A stretch of DNA of 64,000 nucleotides, from the NCBI GenBank assembly GCA_963703045.1, contig OY969782.1:2232001-2296000 (forward strand), read 5' to 3'. The stretch is from Miltoncostaea sp963703045. Its GTDB lineage: Bacteria; Actinomycetota; Thermoleophilia; Miltoncostaeales; Miltoncostaeaceae. Below are positions 27,818 through 36,582 of the stretch, one piece after another. The notes beneath the pieces are model-generated. The model was not told the DNA's origin. It did no database searches and saw only the letters and a list, made by a program, of their open reading frames with translations. The translations under genes and the position numbers were made by a program. Numbering within the stretch: position 1 is the first letter of the stretch; every line of letters begins with the position of its first letter.

Positions 27818-28185
27818 TGGTCCAGGTCGAGACACGCCTGCGCGTCGCCGACAACACCGGCGCCCGCGAGATCCTGTGCATCCGCATCATGGGCGGGTCG
27901 CGCCGGCGCTCGGCGACGGTGGGCGACATCATCGTCGGCACGGTCAAGCAGGCCGTGCCGAACGGCGCCATCAAGAAGGGCGACGTCGTGCGCGCGGTGA
28001 TCGTGCGTACGAAGAAGGAGCACGGTCGCGGCGACGGCACCTTCATCGCCTTCGACGAGAACGCCGCCGTCATCATCGACAACGCCCAGAACCCGCGCGG
28101 GACGCGCATCTTCGGCCCGGTGGCTCGTGAGCTGCGGGAGAAGAACTTCATGAAGATCATCAGCCTCGCCCCGGAGGTGCTCTAG
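27817..28185 (+). CDS. rplN: 50S ribosomal protein L14
   Basis: L14 (122 aa) forms an intersubunit bridge. The GTG at 27817 gives MVQVETRLRVADNTGARE, the normal start, so a longer frame inside rpsQ is rejected. GDVVRAVIVRTKKE and the DNAQNPRGTRIFGPVAREL end are standard. Confidence 0.98.
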   Translation: MVQVETRLRVADNTGAREILCIRIMGGSRRRSATVGDIIVGTVKQAVPNGAIKKGDVVRAVIVRTKKEHGRGDGTFIAFDENAAVIIDNAQNPRGTRIFGPVARELREKNFMKIISLAPEVL

Positions 28186-28188
28186 GTC

Positions 28189-28503
28189 ATGCCCGCTCGC
28201 ATTCGCAAGGGCGACCGCGTCGTGCTGCTCTCCGGCAAGGACAAGGGCAAGTCGGGGATCGTGCTCGAGGTGCGCCCCAAGGAGGAGCGCGTCCTGATCG
28301 AGGGCGTCAACATCATGAAGCGGCACACCAAGCCGCGTCCGCCGAACGAGGCGGGCGGCGTGATCGAGCGGCCCGCTCCGGTGCACCTCTCGAACGTGGC
28401 GCTCATCGACCCGAAGGACAACCGCCCGACCCGGGTGCGGATCCAGGAGATCGACGGCGTGCGGGTCCGGGTCGCCGCGCGCTCCGGGGAGAAGCTGGAC
28501 TGA
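28189..28503 (+). CDS. rplX: 50S ribosomal protein L24
   Basis: L24 (104 aa) starts 50S assembly. The KOW motif is GDRVVLLSGKDKGKSGIV near 8-25. GVNIMKRHTKPRP follows. The stop TGA overlaps the rplE ATG by one base. Confidence 0.97.
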   Translation: MPARIRKGDRVVLLSGKDKGKSGIVLEVRPKEERVLIEGVNIMKRHTKPRPPNEAGGVIERPAPVHLSNVALIDPKDNRPTRVRIQEIDGVRVRVAARSGEKLD

Positions 28504-29171
28504 TGGCCGACGAGACGACGCAGACCGACGGGGCCGCGACGGCGCCCGTCGCCGCCCCTCCGGCGCGCCTGAAGGCGACGTACGAGCAGGAGATCCGGCC
28601 GAAGCTGCAGGAGGAGTTCTCCTACGGCTCCGTCATGCAGCACCCGCGCCTGACGAAGATCACCCTGAGCATGGGCGTGGGCGAGGCCAAGCAGAACAGC
28701 AAGGCGCTGGACGAGGCCGTCGAGCAGATGGCGATCATCGCCGGCCAGCGGCCCTGCATCACGCGCGCCCGCAAGTCGATCGCGCAGTTCAAGCTGCGCG
28801 AGGACATGCCCATCGGCTGCAAGGTCACGCTCCGCGGCGACCGCATGTGGGAGTTCCTCGACCGGCTGACGTCGGTCGCGCTCCCCCGCATCCGGGACTT
28901 CCGCGGCATCAACCCCGACGGGTTCGACGGGCGCGGCAACTACAACCTGGGCCTGCGCGAGCAGACGATCTTCCCGGAGATCGACTACGACAACGTCGAC
29001 GCCGTGCGCGGCCTCAACGTGACGATCACGACCACGGCGGCGACGGACGAGGAGGGGCGGGCACTGCTGCGCCACCTCGGGATGCCGTTCCGCGCCGAGG
29101 GTTACTCTGCCGAGGAGCGGGCCGCCCGCCGTCGGCGCAAGCAGAAGAAGTACGGCCGCGGCCGTCGCTAG
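28503..29171 (+). CDS. rplE: 50S ribosomal protein L5
   Basis: L5 (222 aa) binds 5S rRNA and the P-tRNA T-loop. About 20 Ala/Thr/Pro residues precede the normal core (YEQEIRPKLQEEF). GQRPCITRARKSIAQFKLRE and RIRDFRGINPDGFDGRGNY are standard. A very basic tail (ARRRRKQKKYGRGRR) adds about 18 residues past the usual end. Confidence 0.97.
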   Translation: MADETTQTDGAATAPVAAPPARLKATYEQEIRPKLQEEFSYGSVMQHPRLTKITLSMGVGEAKQNSKALDEAVEQMAIIAGQRPCITRARKSIAQFKLREDMPIGCKVTLRGDRMWEFLDRLTSVALPRIRDFRGINPDGFDGRGNYNLGLREQTIFPEIDYDNVDAVRGLNVTITTTAATDEEGRALLRHLGMPFRAEGYSAEERAARRRRKQKKYGRGRR

Positions 29172-29180
29172 AGGAGACAC

Positions 29181-29366
29181 GTGGCAAAGACCAGTCTGCG
29201 GGTGAAGGCCTCCCGCCCCACGAAGTACCCGACGCAGCAGTACACGCGCTGCCACAGTTGCGGCCGTCCGCGCGCGGTCTTCCGCAAGTTCGGGCTCTGC
29301 CGCATCTGCCTGCGCGAGTCGGCCCATGCGGGCGTCATCCCCGGCATGACCAAGAGCAGTTGGTGA
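29181..29366 (+). CDS. rpsZ: 30S ribosomal protein S14, zinc-binding type
   Basis: This is the short 61-aa form with Cys24, Cys27, Cys40 and Cys43 as zinc ligands. It begins at a GTG behind AGAGGAGA. It lies in the normal place between rplE and rpsH. No zinc-free copy is seen in the window. Confidence 0.97.
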   Translation: MAKTSLRVKASRPTKYPTQQYTRCHSCGRPRAVFRKFGLCRICLRESAHAGVIPGMTKSSW

Positions 29367-29373
29367 TCCGCCG

Positions 29374-29769
29374 ATGATGACCGACCCGATCGCGGACATG
29401 CTGACCCGCATCCGCAACGCCAACACCGCCCTGCACGACGCCGTGGAGATGCCCGGCAGCACCCTCAAGGCCGAGGTGGCCAAGGTGCTGAAGGAGCAGG
29501 GCTACATCACCGACTACGAGCTGCGCGACGCCCGCGTCGGCACCGAGCTCGTGGTGCGGCTCAAGTACAGCCGCGACCGCCGCCGCGTCATCAGCGGCAT
29601 CACGCGCGTGTCCAAGCCCGGCCGCCGGGTCTACGTCGACCGCACCTCCATCCCCCGGATCCTCGGTGGCATGGGCGTCGCGGTCCTCTCGACCTCGCAG
29701 GGCGTCATCACCGGGCACGAGGCCCGTCGCCGAGGCATCGGCGGCGAGGTGCTCTGCTCGGTCTGGTGA
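29374..29769 (+). CDS. rpsH: 30S ribosomal protein S8
   Basis: S8 (131 aa) is the central-domain rRNA binder and classical spc-operon repressor. TDPIADMLTRIRNANTA starts it (ATG at 29374, or 29377). The C-terminal motif GVAVLSTSQGVITGHEARRR holds the RNA-binding Ser-Thr-Ser. Confidence 0.98.
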   Translation: MMTDPIADMLTRIRNANTALHDAVEMPGSTLKAEVAKVLKEQGYITDYELRDARVGTELVVRLKYSRDRRRVISGITRVSKPGRRVYVDRTSIPRILGGMGVAVLSTSQGVITGHEARRRGIGGEVLCSVW

Positions 29770-29782
29770 GGGAGACGACCCG

Positions 29783-30316
29783 ATGAGCAGAATCGGACGC
29801 GCACCGATCCCGATCCCCGAGGGGGTGACGGTCGGCATCACCGGCCAGAAGGTCGTCGTCAACGGCCCCAAGGGCGAGCTGCGCCACACCGTGGTGGAGC
29901 CGATCCGGATCTCGCAGGAGGACGGCAGCCTGGTCGTGACCCGGCCGACCGACCGCGGGCCGCACCGTGCCCTGCACGGTCTGTCGCGCAGCCTGGTCGC
30001 CAACATGGTCGAGGGCGTGAGCACCGGCTTCGCGCGCAACCTCGAGATCGTCGGCGTCGGCTACCGCGCCCAGCTCAAGGGCCAGACCCTCGAGATGGCG
30101 GTGGGCTTCTCGCACCCTGTTACCATCGAGCCCCCCGAGGGCATCGCCTTCGAGGTGCCGGTTCCGACGCAGGTGGTCGTGCGCGGGATCGACAAGCAGG
30201 CGGTCGGTGAGATCGCCGCCCAGATCCGCGCGGTGCGTCCCCCGGAGCCCTACAAGGGCAAGGGGATCCGTTACGCGGGCGAAGCCGTTCGGCGCAAGGT
30301 CGGTAAGAGAGCATGA
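29783..30316 (+). CDS. rplF: 50S ribosomal protein L6
   Basis: L6 (177 aa) sits near the factor-binding site. The ATG at 29783 gives MSRIGRAPIPIPEGV, preceded by GGGAGA. PPEPYKGKGIRYAGEAVRRK at the end is diagnostic. The stop overlaps rplR as ATGA. Confidence 0.98.
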   Translation: MSRIGRAPIPIPEGVTVGITGQKVVVNGPKGELRHTVVEPIRISQEDGSLVVTRPTDRGPHRALHGLSRSLVANMVEGVSTGFARNLEIVGVGYRAQLKGQTLEMAVGFSHPVTIEPPEGIAFEVPVPTQVVVRGIDKQAVGEIAAQIRAVRPPEPYKGKGIRYAGEAVRRKVGKRA

Positions 30317-30663
30317 GCCTCACCACACTCGAAGCGCGCCGCCGGCGCCAGCGCCGCATCCGCGGCACCGTCGCGGGCACTGCCGACCGGCCGCGCCTCG
30401 CCGTGGCGCGGTCGAACAAGCGCATCTACGCCCAGCTCATCGACGACGACCGAGGCCACACGCTGGCCGCGGCCGGCTCGCACGAGGCCGCCCTGCGCGG
30501 GCTGGCCAAGGGGGACGCCGCGTCGGAGGTGGGCAAGCTGCTCGCCGAGCGTGCGAAGGGGGCGGGCGTCGAGCGCGTCGTCTTCGACCGCGGTGGCTAC
30601 AAGTACCACGGGCGCGTGAAGTCGCTCGCCGACGGGGCCCGCGAGGGCGGGCTCGAGTTCTGA
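30313..30663 (+). CDS. rplR: 50S ribosomal protein L18
   Basis: L18 (116 aa) binds 5S rRNA with L5. The basic N-terminus (EARRRRQRRIRGTVAGTADR) and the end VVFDRGGYKYHGRVKSLAD are standard. A 21-nt gap with a GAGAGGGTGA site leads to rpsE. Confidence 0.97.
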   Translation: MSLTTLEARRRRQRRIRGTVAGTADRPRLAVARSNKRIYAQLIDDDRGHTLAAAGSHEAALRGLAKGDAASEVGKLLAERAKGAGVERVVFDRGGYKYHGRVKSLADGAREGGLEF

Positions 30664-30684
30664 ATCCTGAGAGGGTGAGCGTTC

Positions 30685-31254
30685 GTGGCTGAGGTACGCA
30701 GAGGGCCGAAGATCAATCCGGACGGGCTCGAGCTCAATGAGCGCGTCGTCCAGGTGAACCGCGTCGCGAAGGTCGTCAAGGGCGGCCGGCGCTTCTCGTT
30801 CTCCGCCCTCGTCGTCGTGGGCAACGAGGTCAACACCGTCGGCGTCGGTCACGGGAAGGCCAAGGAGGTCCCCGTGGCCATCCAGAAGGCCGTCGAGGAC
30901 GCGAAGAAGAACCTGTTCCGCGTGCCGAAGTACCGCAACACGATCACCCACCAGGTGCTCGGGCGCTCCGGCGCCGGCAAGGTCTTCATGAAGCCGGCCT
31001 CCGAGGGCACCGGCGTGATCGCGGGCGGCGGCGTGCGCGCCGTGCTCGAGCTCGCGGGCATCCGCGACATCCTCACCAAGTCGCTCGGCACCTCGAACCC
31101 GGTCAACCTCGTCGCCGCCACGGTGGCCGGCCTCAAGGACCTGCGCCGGCCCGAGGAGGTCGCGGCCCTCCGCGACAAGACCGTGGCCGAGGTGCTCGGC
31201 ATCTCCGGCGGATCGGGCGCCCCGGCGACCGAGGCCGTGGGCGCGGCCGGATGA
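30685..31254 (+). CDS. rpsE: 30S ribosomal protein S5
   Basis: S5 (189 aa) guards decoding accuracy and the mRNA entry helicase. VVQVNRVAKVVKGGRRFSFS holds the loop where spectinomycin-resistance changes fall, and it looks wild-type. GRSGAGKVFMKPASEGTGV follows. It overlaps rpmD as ATGA. Confidence 0.98.
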   Translation: MAEVRRGPKINPDGLELNERVVQVNRVAKVVKGGRRFSFSALVVVGNEVNTVGVGHGKAKEVPVAIQKAVEDAKKNLFRVPKYRNTITHQVLGRSGAGKVFMKPASEGTGVIAGGGVRAVLELAGIRDILTKSLGTSNPVNLVAATVAGLKDLRRPEEVAALRDKTVAEVLGISGGSGAPATEAVGAAG

Positions 31255-31436
31255 GCCGCCTCGCGATCACCCAGGTACGGTCCGAGATCGGCACGCAGAA
31301 GCGCCACCGCGGCACCCTGCGCGCCCTCGGCCTGCGTCGTATCGGACAGACCGTGCAGCACGAGGACTCCCCCGTGCTGCAGGGCATGCTGCGGATGGTC
31401 GCCTGGCTCGTCCGCGTGGAGAAGATCGATGGCTGA
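31251..31436 (+). CDS. rpmD: 50S ribosomal protein L30
   Basis: L30 (61 aa) is a small 23S-binding protein. ITQVRSEIGTQKRHRGTLRA and LGLRRIGQTVQHEDSP are typical. Its end overlaps the rplO start by 8 nt, suggesting coupled translation. Confidence 0.96.
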   Translation: MSRLAITQVRSEIGTQKRHRGTLRALGLRRIGQTVQHEDSPVLQGMLRMVAWLVRVEKIDG

Positions 31437-31968
31437 GCACGACGAGATCCCCGAGACCGCCGCAGAGGACGTCCGCCTGGACCGCCTCGCCCCGCGCCCG
31501 GGCGCCAAGCGCCCGCGCAAGCGCATCGGCCGCGGCATCGGCTCGGGCACCGGCAAGACGTCGGGCCGCGGGCAGAAGGGCCTCGGCGCGCGCGCCGGCG
31601 GCGGGGTGCGCCCCGGCTACCAGGGCGGCCAGATCCCGATCTACATGCAGCAGGGCAAGCTGCGCGGCGCGAACCGCAAGATGTCGATGCCGATGGGCCC
31701 GTTCCGCACCCACTCGGTGCCGATCAACGTCGGCCGCCTCGAGGTGTTCGACGCCGGCACCACGGTCGACCCCGAGGCGCTCGCCGCCAAGGGCCTCGTC
31801 AAGAACAACGGCAACCGCGACTGGCCGATCAAGATCCTCGCCCAGGGCGAGATCGACCGCGCCCTGACGGTGCGCGCGCACGCGGTGTCCGCCGCCGCGC
31901 GGGTCAAGATCGAGGCCGCGGGCGGGACCGTCGAGATCATCGGCGAGGCCGGCACGACCACCGGATAG
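31429..31968 (+). CDS. rplO: 50S ribosomal protein L15
   Basis: L15 (179 aa) is a late assembly protein. An acidic lead of ~20 residues (MAEHDEIPETAAEDVRLD) precedes the usual LAPRPGAKRPRKRIGRG. The Gly-rich SGTGKTSGRGQKGLGAR stretch is clear. A GGAGCG site leads to secY 7 nt on. Confidence 0.97.
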   Translation: MAEHDEIPETAAEDVRLDRLAPRPGAKRPRKRIGRGIGSGTGKTSGRGQKGLGARAGGGVRPGYQGGQIPIYMQQGKLRGANRKMSMPMGPFRTHSVPINVGRLEVFDAGTTVDPEALAAKGLVKNNGNRDWPIKILAQGEIDRALTVRAHAVSAAARVKIEAAGGTVEIIGEAGTTTG

Positions 31969-31975
31969 GAGCGCG

Positions 31976-33238
31976 ATGCTCAAGACCATCCTGACGTCGC
32001 TCCGGTCCGCGGACCTCCGCAAGAAGCTCGCCTTCACGGCGTTCGTGCTGCTGGTGTACCGATTCGGCTCGTTCGTGCCCACGCCGGGCATCGACCTCGA
32101 GACGCTCCAGCAGGCGATCGACGAGCGCGGCAGCCGCCTCCTCGACTTCCTCAACCTCTTCGCCGGCGGCGCGCTGACCCGGTTCGCGGTCTTCGCGCTC
32201 GGGATCATGCCGTACATCACGGCGAGCATCATCCTGCAGCTCATGACCGTGGTGATCCCGCGGCTCGAGGCGCTGCAGAAGGAGGGCGAGAGCGGCCAGC
32301 AGAAGATCACGCAGTACACGCGGTACTTCACCGTGGTGCTGGCCCTGCTGCAGTCGATGGCCTACGTCCTCTACTTCAGGTCGCAGGGCGCGCTGCCCGA
32401 CTTCACGATCGGCAAGTTCTACCTGATCGTGGTCTCGGTGACCGCCGGCACCGTGCTCCTGATGTGGCTCGGCGAGCTCATCACCCAGCGCGGCGTGGGC
32501 AACGGCATCTCGCTGCTGATCTTCGCCAGCATCGTCGCCTCGGTGCCGGACGCGATCGACGGGTGGCTGTCGCTCGGTCCCGTCTCGCAGGCGCTGATCG
32601 CGATCATCGCGCTCGCGGTCGTCGTGGGCGTGGTCTTCATCAACGAGGGCCAGCGCCGCATCCCGATCCAGTACGCGAAGCGCGTCGTCGGCCGTCGCAT
32701 GACCTCGGGCGGCACCACCTACATGCCGCTGCGCGTCAACATGGCGGGGGTGATCCCGGTGATCTTCGCGTCGTCGGTCGTCATCCTGCCGCCGACGCTG
32801 GCCGAGCTCGGGGGCCGCGGGTCGTTCTTCCAGTCCATCTCGGACTTCCTCGCGCCCGGCTCCTGGTACTACATCGTCTTCGAGGCGCTGCTGATCGTTC
32901 TGTTCACGTACTTCTACACCGCGGTGCAGTTCAACCCGGTGGAGCAGGCGGACAACCTGAAGAAGTACGGCGGCTTCATCCCGGGCGTGCGCCCCGGCCG
33001 CCCGACCGCGGTCTACCTCGACCGGGTGCTCACCCGGCTCACCCTGCCGGGCGCGATCTACCTCGCGATCATCGCCGAGCTGCCCAACATCGTGTTCCGC
33101 TACCTCCCCGACTCGAACGTCTTCTTCGGCGTGCTCGGGGGCACCTCGATCCTGATCGTGGTGGGCGTCGCGCTCGACACGATGCGCCAGATGGAGGCCC
33201 AGCTGATGATGCGCTCCTACGAAGGGTTCCTGAAATAG
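31976..33238 (+). CDS. secY: protein translocase subunit SecY
   Basis: SecY (420 aa) forms the protein-export channel with SecE and SecG. About ten membrane helices are visible. The plug-side FVPTPGIDLETL, FNLFAGGALTRFAVFALGIM-like helix 2, and the cytosolic loop GGFIPGVRPGRPTAVYLDRV are typical. It ends MMRSYEGFLK. The stop TAG overlaps the proposed ATA start of adk. Confidence 0.97.
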   Translation: MLKTILTSLRSADLRKKLAFTAFVLLVYRFGSFVPTPGIDLETLQQAIDERGSRLLDFLNLFAGGALTRFAVFALGIMPYITASIILQLMTVVIPRLEALQKEGESGQQKITQYTRYFTVVLALLQSMAYVLYFRSQGALPDFTIGKFYLIVVSVTAGTVLLMWLGELITQRGVGNGISLLIFASIVASVPDAIDGWLSLGPVSQALIAIIALAVVVGVVFINEGQRRIPIQYAKRVVGRRMTSGGTTYMPLRVNMAGVIPVIFASSVVILPPTLAELGGRGSFFQSISDFLAPGSWYYIVFEALLIVLFTYFYTAVQFNPVEQADNLKKYGGFIPGVRPGRPTAVYLDRVLTRLTLPGAIYLAIIAELPNIVFRYLPDSNVFFGVLGGTSILIVVGVALDTMRQMEAQLMMRSYEGFLK

Positions 33239-33900
33239 CACGCCTGATACTGCTCGGCCCCCCCGGCGCCGGGAAGGGCACGCAGGCCGAGCGCCTGCGC
33301 GACGAGTTCTCGCTCGTGCACCTGGCCACCGGCGACCTGCTGCGCGCGGCCGTCGCCGCCGGCAGCGACCTCGGGGTCGAGGCCAAGCGCTACATGGACG
33401 CCGGCGAGCTCGTGCCCGACGCGGTCGTCGTCGGCATGATCCGCGAGCGCCTGGCGGACGGCGGCTCCGGTCGCTTCCTGCTCGACGGCTTCCCGCGATC
33501 CGTGCCCCAGGCCGACGCCCTCGACCGCACGCTGTCCGACCTCGAGATGCCTCTCGACGCCGTGGTCTCCATCGCGGTCTCGCGCGAGGAGCTGGTGCGG
33601 CGCCTCGCCGGCCGGTGGATCTGCCGCCGCTGCGGTCGCTCGTTCCACGAGGTGTTCAACCCGTACGGGGGCACGCCGTGCCCCTCGGGCGACGGCACCG
33701 AGACCTGCGACCTGTACCAGCGCGACGACGACCGGCCCGAGACCGTGTCCCACCGCCTGTCGGTGTACGAGGCCCAGACGGCCCCGCTGATCGACTACTA
33801 CCGCTCTCGGGGCCTCCTGCGCGAGGTCGACGGCGAACGCACGCCGGACGAGGTGCATGACCAGATCGTCGCCCACGTCCCGGCGCCGCCGGGCGAGTAG
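33235..33900 (+). CDS. adk: adenylate kinase, non-canonical ATA start
   Basis: It makes 2 ADP from ATP and AMP. The P-loop GPPGAGKGTQ is at residues 8-17, the NMP site follows, and LDGFPRSVPQADAL is clear. The LID has four Cys (130, 133, 149, 158) as a likely zinc site, but the second pair is spaced eight apart instead of the usual two. There is no ATG, GTG or TTG in frame between the preceding stop and the P-loop. ATA at 33235 overlaps the secY stop and lies 8 nt after AAGGG, giving the common MARLILLGPPG. It is the best start, with 221 aa. Confidence 0.93.
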   Translation: MARLILLGPPGAGKGTQAERLRDEFSLVHLATGDLLRAAVAAGSDLGVEAKRYMDAGELVPDAVVVGMIRERLADGGSGRFLLDGFPRSVPQADALDRTLSDLEMPLDAVVSIAVSREELVRRLAGRWICRRCGRSFHEVFNPYGGTPCPSGDGTETCDLYQRDDDRPETVSHRLSVYEAQTAPLIDYYRSRGLLREVDGERTPDEVHDQIVAHVPAPPGE

Positions 33901-33913
33901 GGGCGGCGGCGCG

Positions 33914-34693
33914 GTGGCCACACCCCGCGCCCGTCGCGGACCCGTGCCCAAGACGCCCGGCGAGCTCGACGCGATGGCCGCCTCGGGCGCCGTCCTCGCC
34001 GACTGCCACGACGCCCTCGCGGCCGAGGTGCGGCCCGGGGTGACCACCGGCCACCTCGACGCCGTCGCCGAGGAGCTGATCCGCGGGCGCGGCGGCGTGC
34101 CCGCCTTCAAGGGCTACCCGGGGCCCACGCCGTACCCCGCGTCGATCTGCGCCTCGGTCAACGACGAGGTGGTGCACGGCATCCCCGGCGACTACGCGCT
34201 GCGCGAGGGCGACGTGCTCGCGATCGACTGCGGCGTGATCCTCGACGGCTGGGTCTCCGACTCGGCGCGCACCTACGGCATCGGCGCCGTGTCGCCGATC
34301 GCGGCCCGCCTGATCGAGGCCACCCGCGAGTCGCTCGACCGGGCGATCGAGGCCTGCCTGCTCGGCAACCACGTGGGCGACATCGGCCACGCGGTCCAGA
34401 CCGAGATCGAGGCGGCCGGCTTCGCCGTGGTGCAGAGCCTCGTGGGCCACGGCGTCGGTCGCTCGATGCACGAGGAGCCCCAGGTGCCGAACCTCGGTCG
34501 CCCCGGCACCGGGCCCGAGCTGATCGAGGGCCTCGTGATCGCCATCGAGCCGATGGTCAACGTCGGCCGGCACGAGGTGGTGCTGGGCGACGACGGCTGG
34601 ACCATCACCACCCGCGACGGCAGCCTCTCGGCCCATTGGGAGCACACCGTCGCCGTGACCGCCGACGGCCCGAGGATCCTCACCCTGGCCTGA
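33914..34693 (+). CDS. map: methionine aminopeptidase, type I
   Basis: This removes the N-terminal Met from new proteins (259 aa from a GTG at 33914). The five metal ligands are in place: Asp in LAIDCGVILDG and DSART, His in VGHGVGRSMHEEP, Glu in AIEPMV and Glu in HWEHTVAV. The N-terminus is short and has no zinc-finger extension. It closes the secY-adk-map group. infA, which usually comes next, is not here. Confidence 0.97.
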   Translation: MATPRARRGPVPKTPGELDAMAASGAVLADCHDALAAEVRPGVTTGHLDAVAEELIRGRGGVPAFKGYPGPTPYPASICASVNDEVVHGIPGDYALREGDVLAIDCGVILDGWVSDSARTYGIGAVSPIAARLIEATRESLDRAIEACLLGNHVGDIGHAVQTEIEAAGFAVVQSLVGHGVGRSMHEEPQVPNLGRPGTGPELIEGLVIAIEPMVNVGRHEVVLGDDGWTITTRDGSLSAHWEHTVAVTADGPRILTLA

Positions 34694-34750
34694 CGCCGGT
34701 CCGCCAGAACCCACTATCCGCACGGGTGGGTGCGCCGGAGGGTGCCGCCG

Positions 34751-34756
34751 TATTAC
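34751..34756 (+). promoter_or_regulatory. candidate -10 box of the beta-helix protein gene
   Basis: TATTAC lies 10 nt before the ATG at 34767, with no Shine-Dalgarno between. If used, the message would be almost leaderless. Confidence 0.35.
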
Positions 34757-34766
34757 GGTCGCGCCC

Positions 34767-36557
34767 ATGCGACCCCACCGGTTCCTCATCGCCGCCGCCC
34801 TCGGGGCGGCCGTCGTCGCCCCCGCCGCCTCCGGCGCCACGATCCCCGTCACCACGACCGCCGACGTCGTCGCGAACGATGGGGCCTGCTCCTTGCGCGA
34901 GGCCCTCTTCGCGTCGCGCGGCGACACCGCGGTCCAGGGCTGCCCCGCGGGCGCGCCGGGGGCGGACGAGATCCGCCTTCCGGCGGGCACCTTCGTCATG
35001 GCGGCGGCCACGGCGGGCCCCTTGGACGACACGAGCGGCGACTTCGACACCGGCCCGCTCAACGCGGTGCGCGTCGTGGGCGCCGGCGCGGGCGCGACGA
35101 TCATCGACGCCGGAGGTATCGACCGGGGCTTCCGCGTCTACCCGGGCGCCAGCCTGACATTGCAGGATCTCACCGTCCGCGGGGGGCGCTCGGCCGCGGG
35201 GGGTAACGGGGGGGCCGTCTTCAACCAGGGGACGCTCGTCGCGGTGCGGGTCGCCTTCGAGGGCAACTCGGCCGGGGCGGCGACCGAACCCGTCGGACCC
35301 GGAGGGAGCGGCGGCGCGATCTGGAGCGGCGGACCACCGAACCTCGCCGTCCTGATCGCCGAGAGCGTCTTCCGCGGGAACAGGGCGGGGGCGGGTCGAG
35401 ACGGGATCGCCGTGAGTCCGAACTCGGTCGACGGTGGCGGCCCCGGTGGCGGCGGGGGCGCGATCATGATCGAGTCGGGGGTCGCCGAGGTGTCCGCCTC
35501 GACCTTCGACGGCAACAGGGCGGGCGATGGCGGGGCGGGGGCCAGGACCACGGGCGGGGCGGCCGCCGAAGGTCCCGGCGGCGACGGCGGAGCGATCGCG
35601 GTCGCTGCTCCCGGCAGCGTGAGCGTGACCAACAGCACCTTCGCCGGCAACGCGGCCGGGGGCACGGGGGCCAGCCCCTTCCCGACGAACAGGCGCGGCG
35701 GCGACGGCGCCGCGGCGGCGGCGGACTCCGGCGCGAGCCTGCGCATCACGTGGTCCACCTTCGCCGGCAACACCCTGAGCCCGCAGTCGCCGGCCGGGAG
35801 TGCCCGGGCGGTCGCAGGGGGCCAGGTGGACGCCTCGATCGTGGCGGACGCCGCTCCCGCGTGCCGCCTGTCGGCGCCCGCGGTCCTCGCGAACGTGGTC
35901 CTCCCCGGCGACCGCAGCTGTGCCGGGCCCCAGGTCGCCGGTGACCCCCTCCTGGGTGTCCTCGCGGCCAACGGCGGTGCCACGCCCACCATGCTGCCGG
36001 GGGCGGGGAGCCCGGCGATCAACGCGCTCGTCGGGGTCCCGTGCCCTGGCACCGACCAGCGCGGTCTTCCGCGGCCGGCGCTCGGCGCGTGCGACGCGGG
36101 AGCGGTGGAGGTCCAGCCGGGGAGCCCGGTGGCGGTGGGCTCCCCCACGCCGGGCGGTGGCGCCGTCGTGGCGCGCACCCTCGGCGCGCTGAAGGTCGGT
36201 CCCGCAGCGTTCCGGGTCAGGGGTCGGGCGCCCCTGGGGACGACGGTGACGTTCCGCGTGAGCGCCGCCGGTCCCGTGGTCCTGACGGTCCGCAAGGCGG
36301 CGGCGGGGAAGCGGTCGGGGCGGCGGTGCGTGGCGCCGACGCGGCGTCTGCGCAACGCGAAGCGCTGCGTGCGGCAGGTCACCGTGGCGGGGAGGGTGGA
36401 CCGCCAGGCCCAGGCGGGGCTCAACGCGATCCGCTTCGCCGGGAAGCTCCGCGGCAGGGCCCTGCCTCCGGGGCGCTACGTCATGGTGCTCACGCTCCCG
36501 GCGGCGGATGGCGCCCCCTCGGTGGCGGTGACGCGGGCCTTCCGCATCCTGGGCTGA
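34767..36557 (+). CDS. secreted right-handed beta-helix protein with CSLREA domain
   Basis: The 596-aa protein begins with a signal peptide (FLIAAALGAAVVAPAASGA). CSLREALFAS at ~41 marks the CSLREA domain found at the start of secreted beta-helix proteins. From ~120 to ~380, short repeats follow (SVFRGNRAG, STFDGNRAG, STFAGNAAG, STFAGNTLS), each one coil of a parallel beta-helix, with Gly-rich loops. The end has GRYVMVLTLPAADG and RAFRILG, an Ig-like anchoring strand set. No catalytic residues are evident, so a surface or adhesive role is inferred. It interrupts the ribosomal protein cluster where infA would be expected. Confidence 0.8.
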   Translation: MRPHRFLIAAALGAAVVAPAASGATIPVTTTADVVANDGACSLREALFASRGDTAVQGCPAGAPGADEIRLPAGTFVMAAATAGPLDDTSGDFDTGPLNAVRVVGAGAGATIIDAGGIDRGFRVYPGASLTLQDLTVRGGRSAAGGNGGAVFNQGTLVAVRVAFEGNSAGAATEPVGPGGSGGAIWSGGPPNLAVLIAESVFRGNRAGAGRDGIAVSPNSVDGGGPGGGGGAIMIESGVAEVSASTFDGNRAGDGGAGARTTGGAAAEGPGGDGGAIAVAAPGSVSVTNSTFAGNAAGGTGASPFPTNRRGGDGAAAAADSGASLRITWSTFAGNTLSPQSPAGSARAVAGGQVDASIVADAAPACRLSAPAVLANVVLPGDRSCAGPQVAGDPLLGVLAANGGATPTMLPGAGSPAINALVGVPCPGTDQRGLPRPALGACDAGAVEVQPGSPVAVGSPTPGGGAVVARTLGALKVGPAAFRVRGRAPLGTTVTFRVSAAGPVVLTVRKAAAGKRSGRRCVAPTRRLRNAKRCVRQVTVAGRVDRQAQAGLNAIRFAGKLRGRALPPGRYVMVLTLPAADGAPSVAVTRAFRILG

Positions 36558-36558
36558 C

Positions 36559-36582
36559 GGCCCGGGAGTCGGGGCCCGGGCC
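36559..36582 (+). terminator. hairpin after the beta-helix gene
   Basis: GGCCCGGG (36559-36566) pairs with CCCGGGCC (36575-36582) around an 8-nt loop, two bases after the stop. No T-run. Confidence 0.6.

Noticed and set aside
28182..29483. 433-aa minus-strand frame over rplX-rpsZ
   Set aside because: It is a shadow of ribosomal protein genes with no motif.
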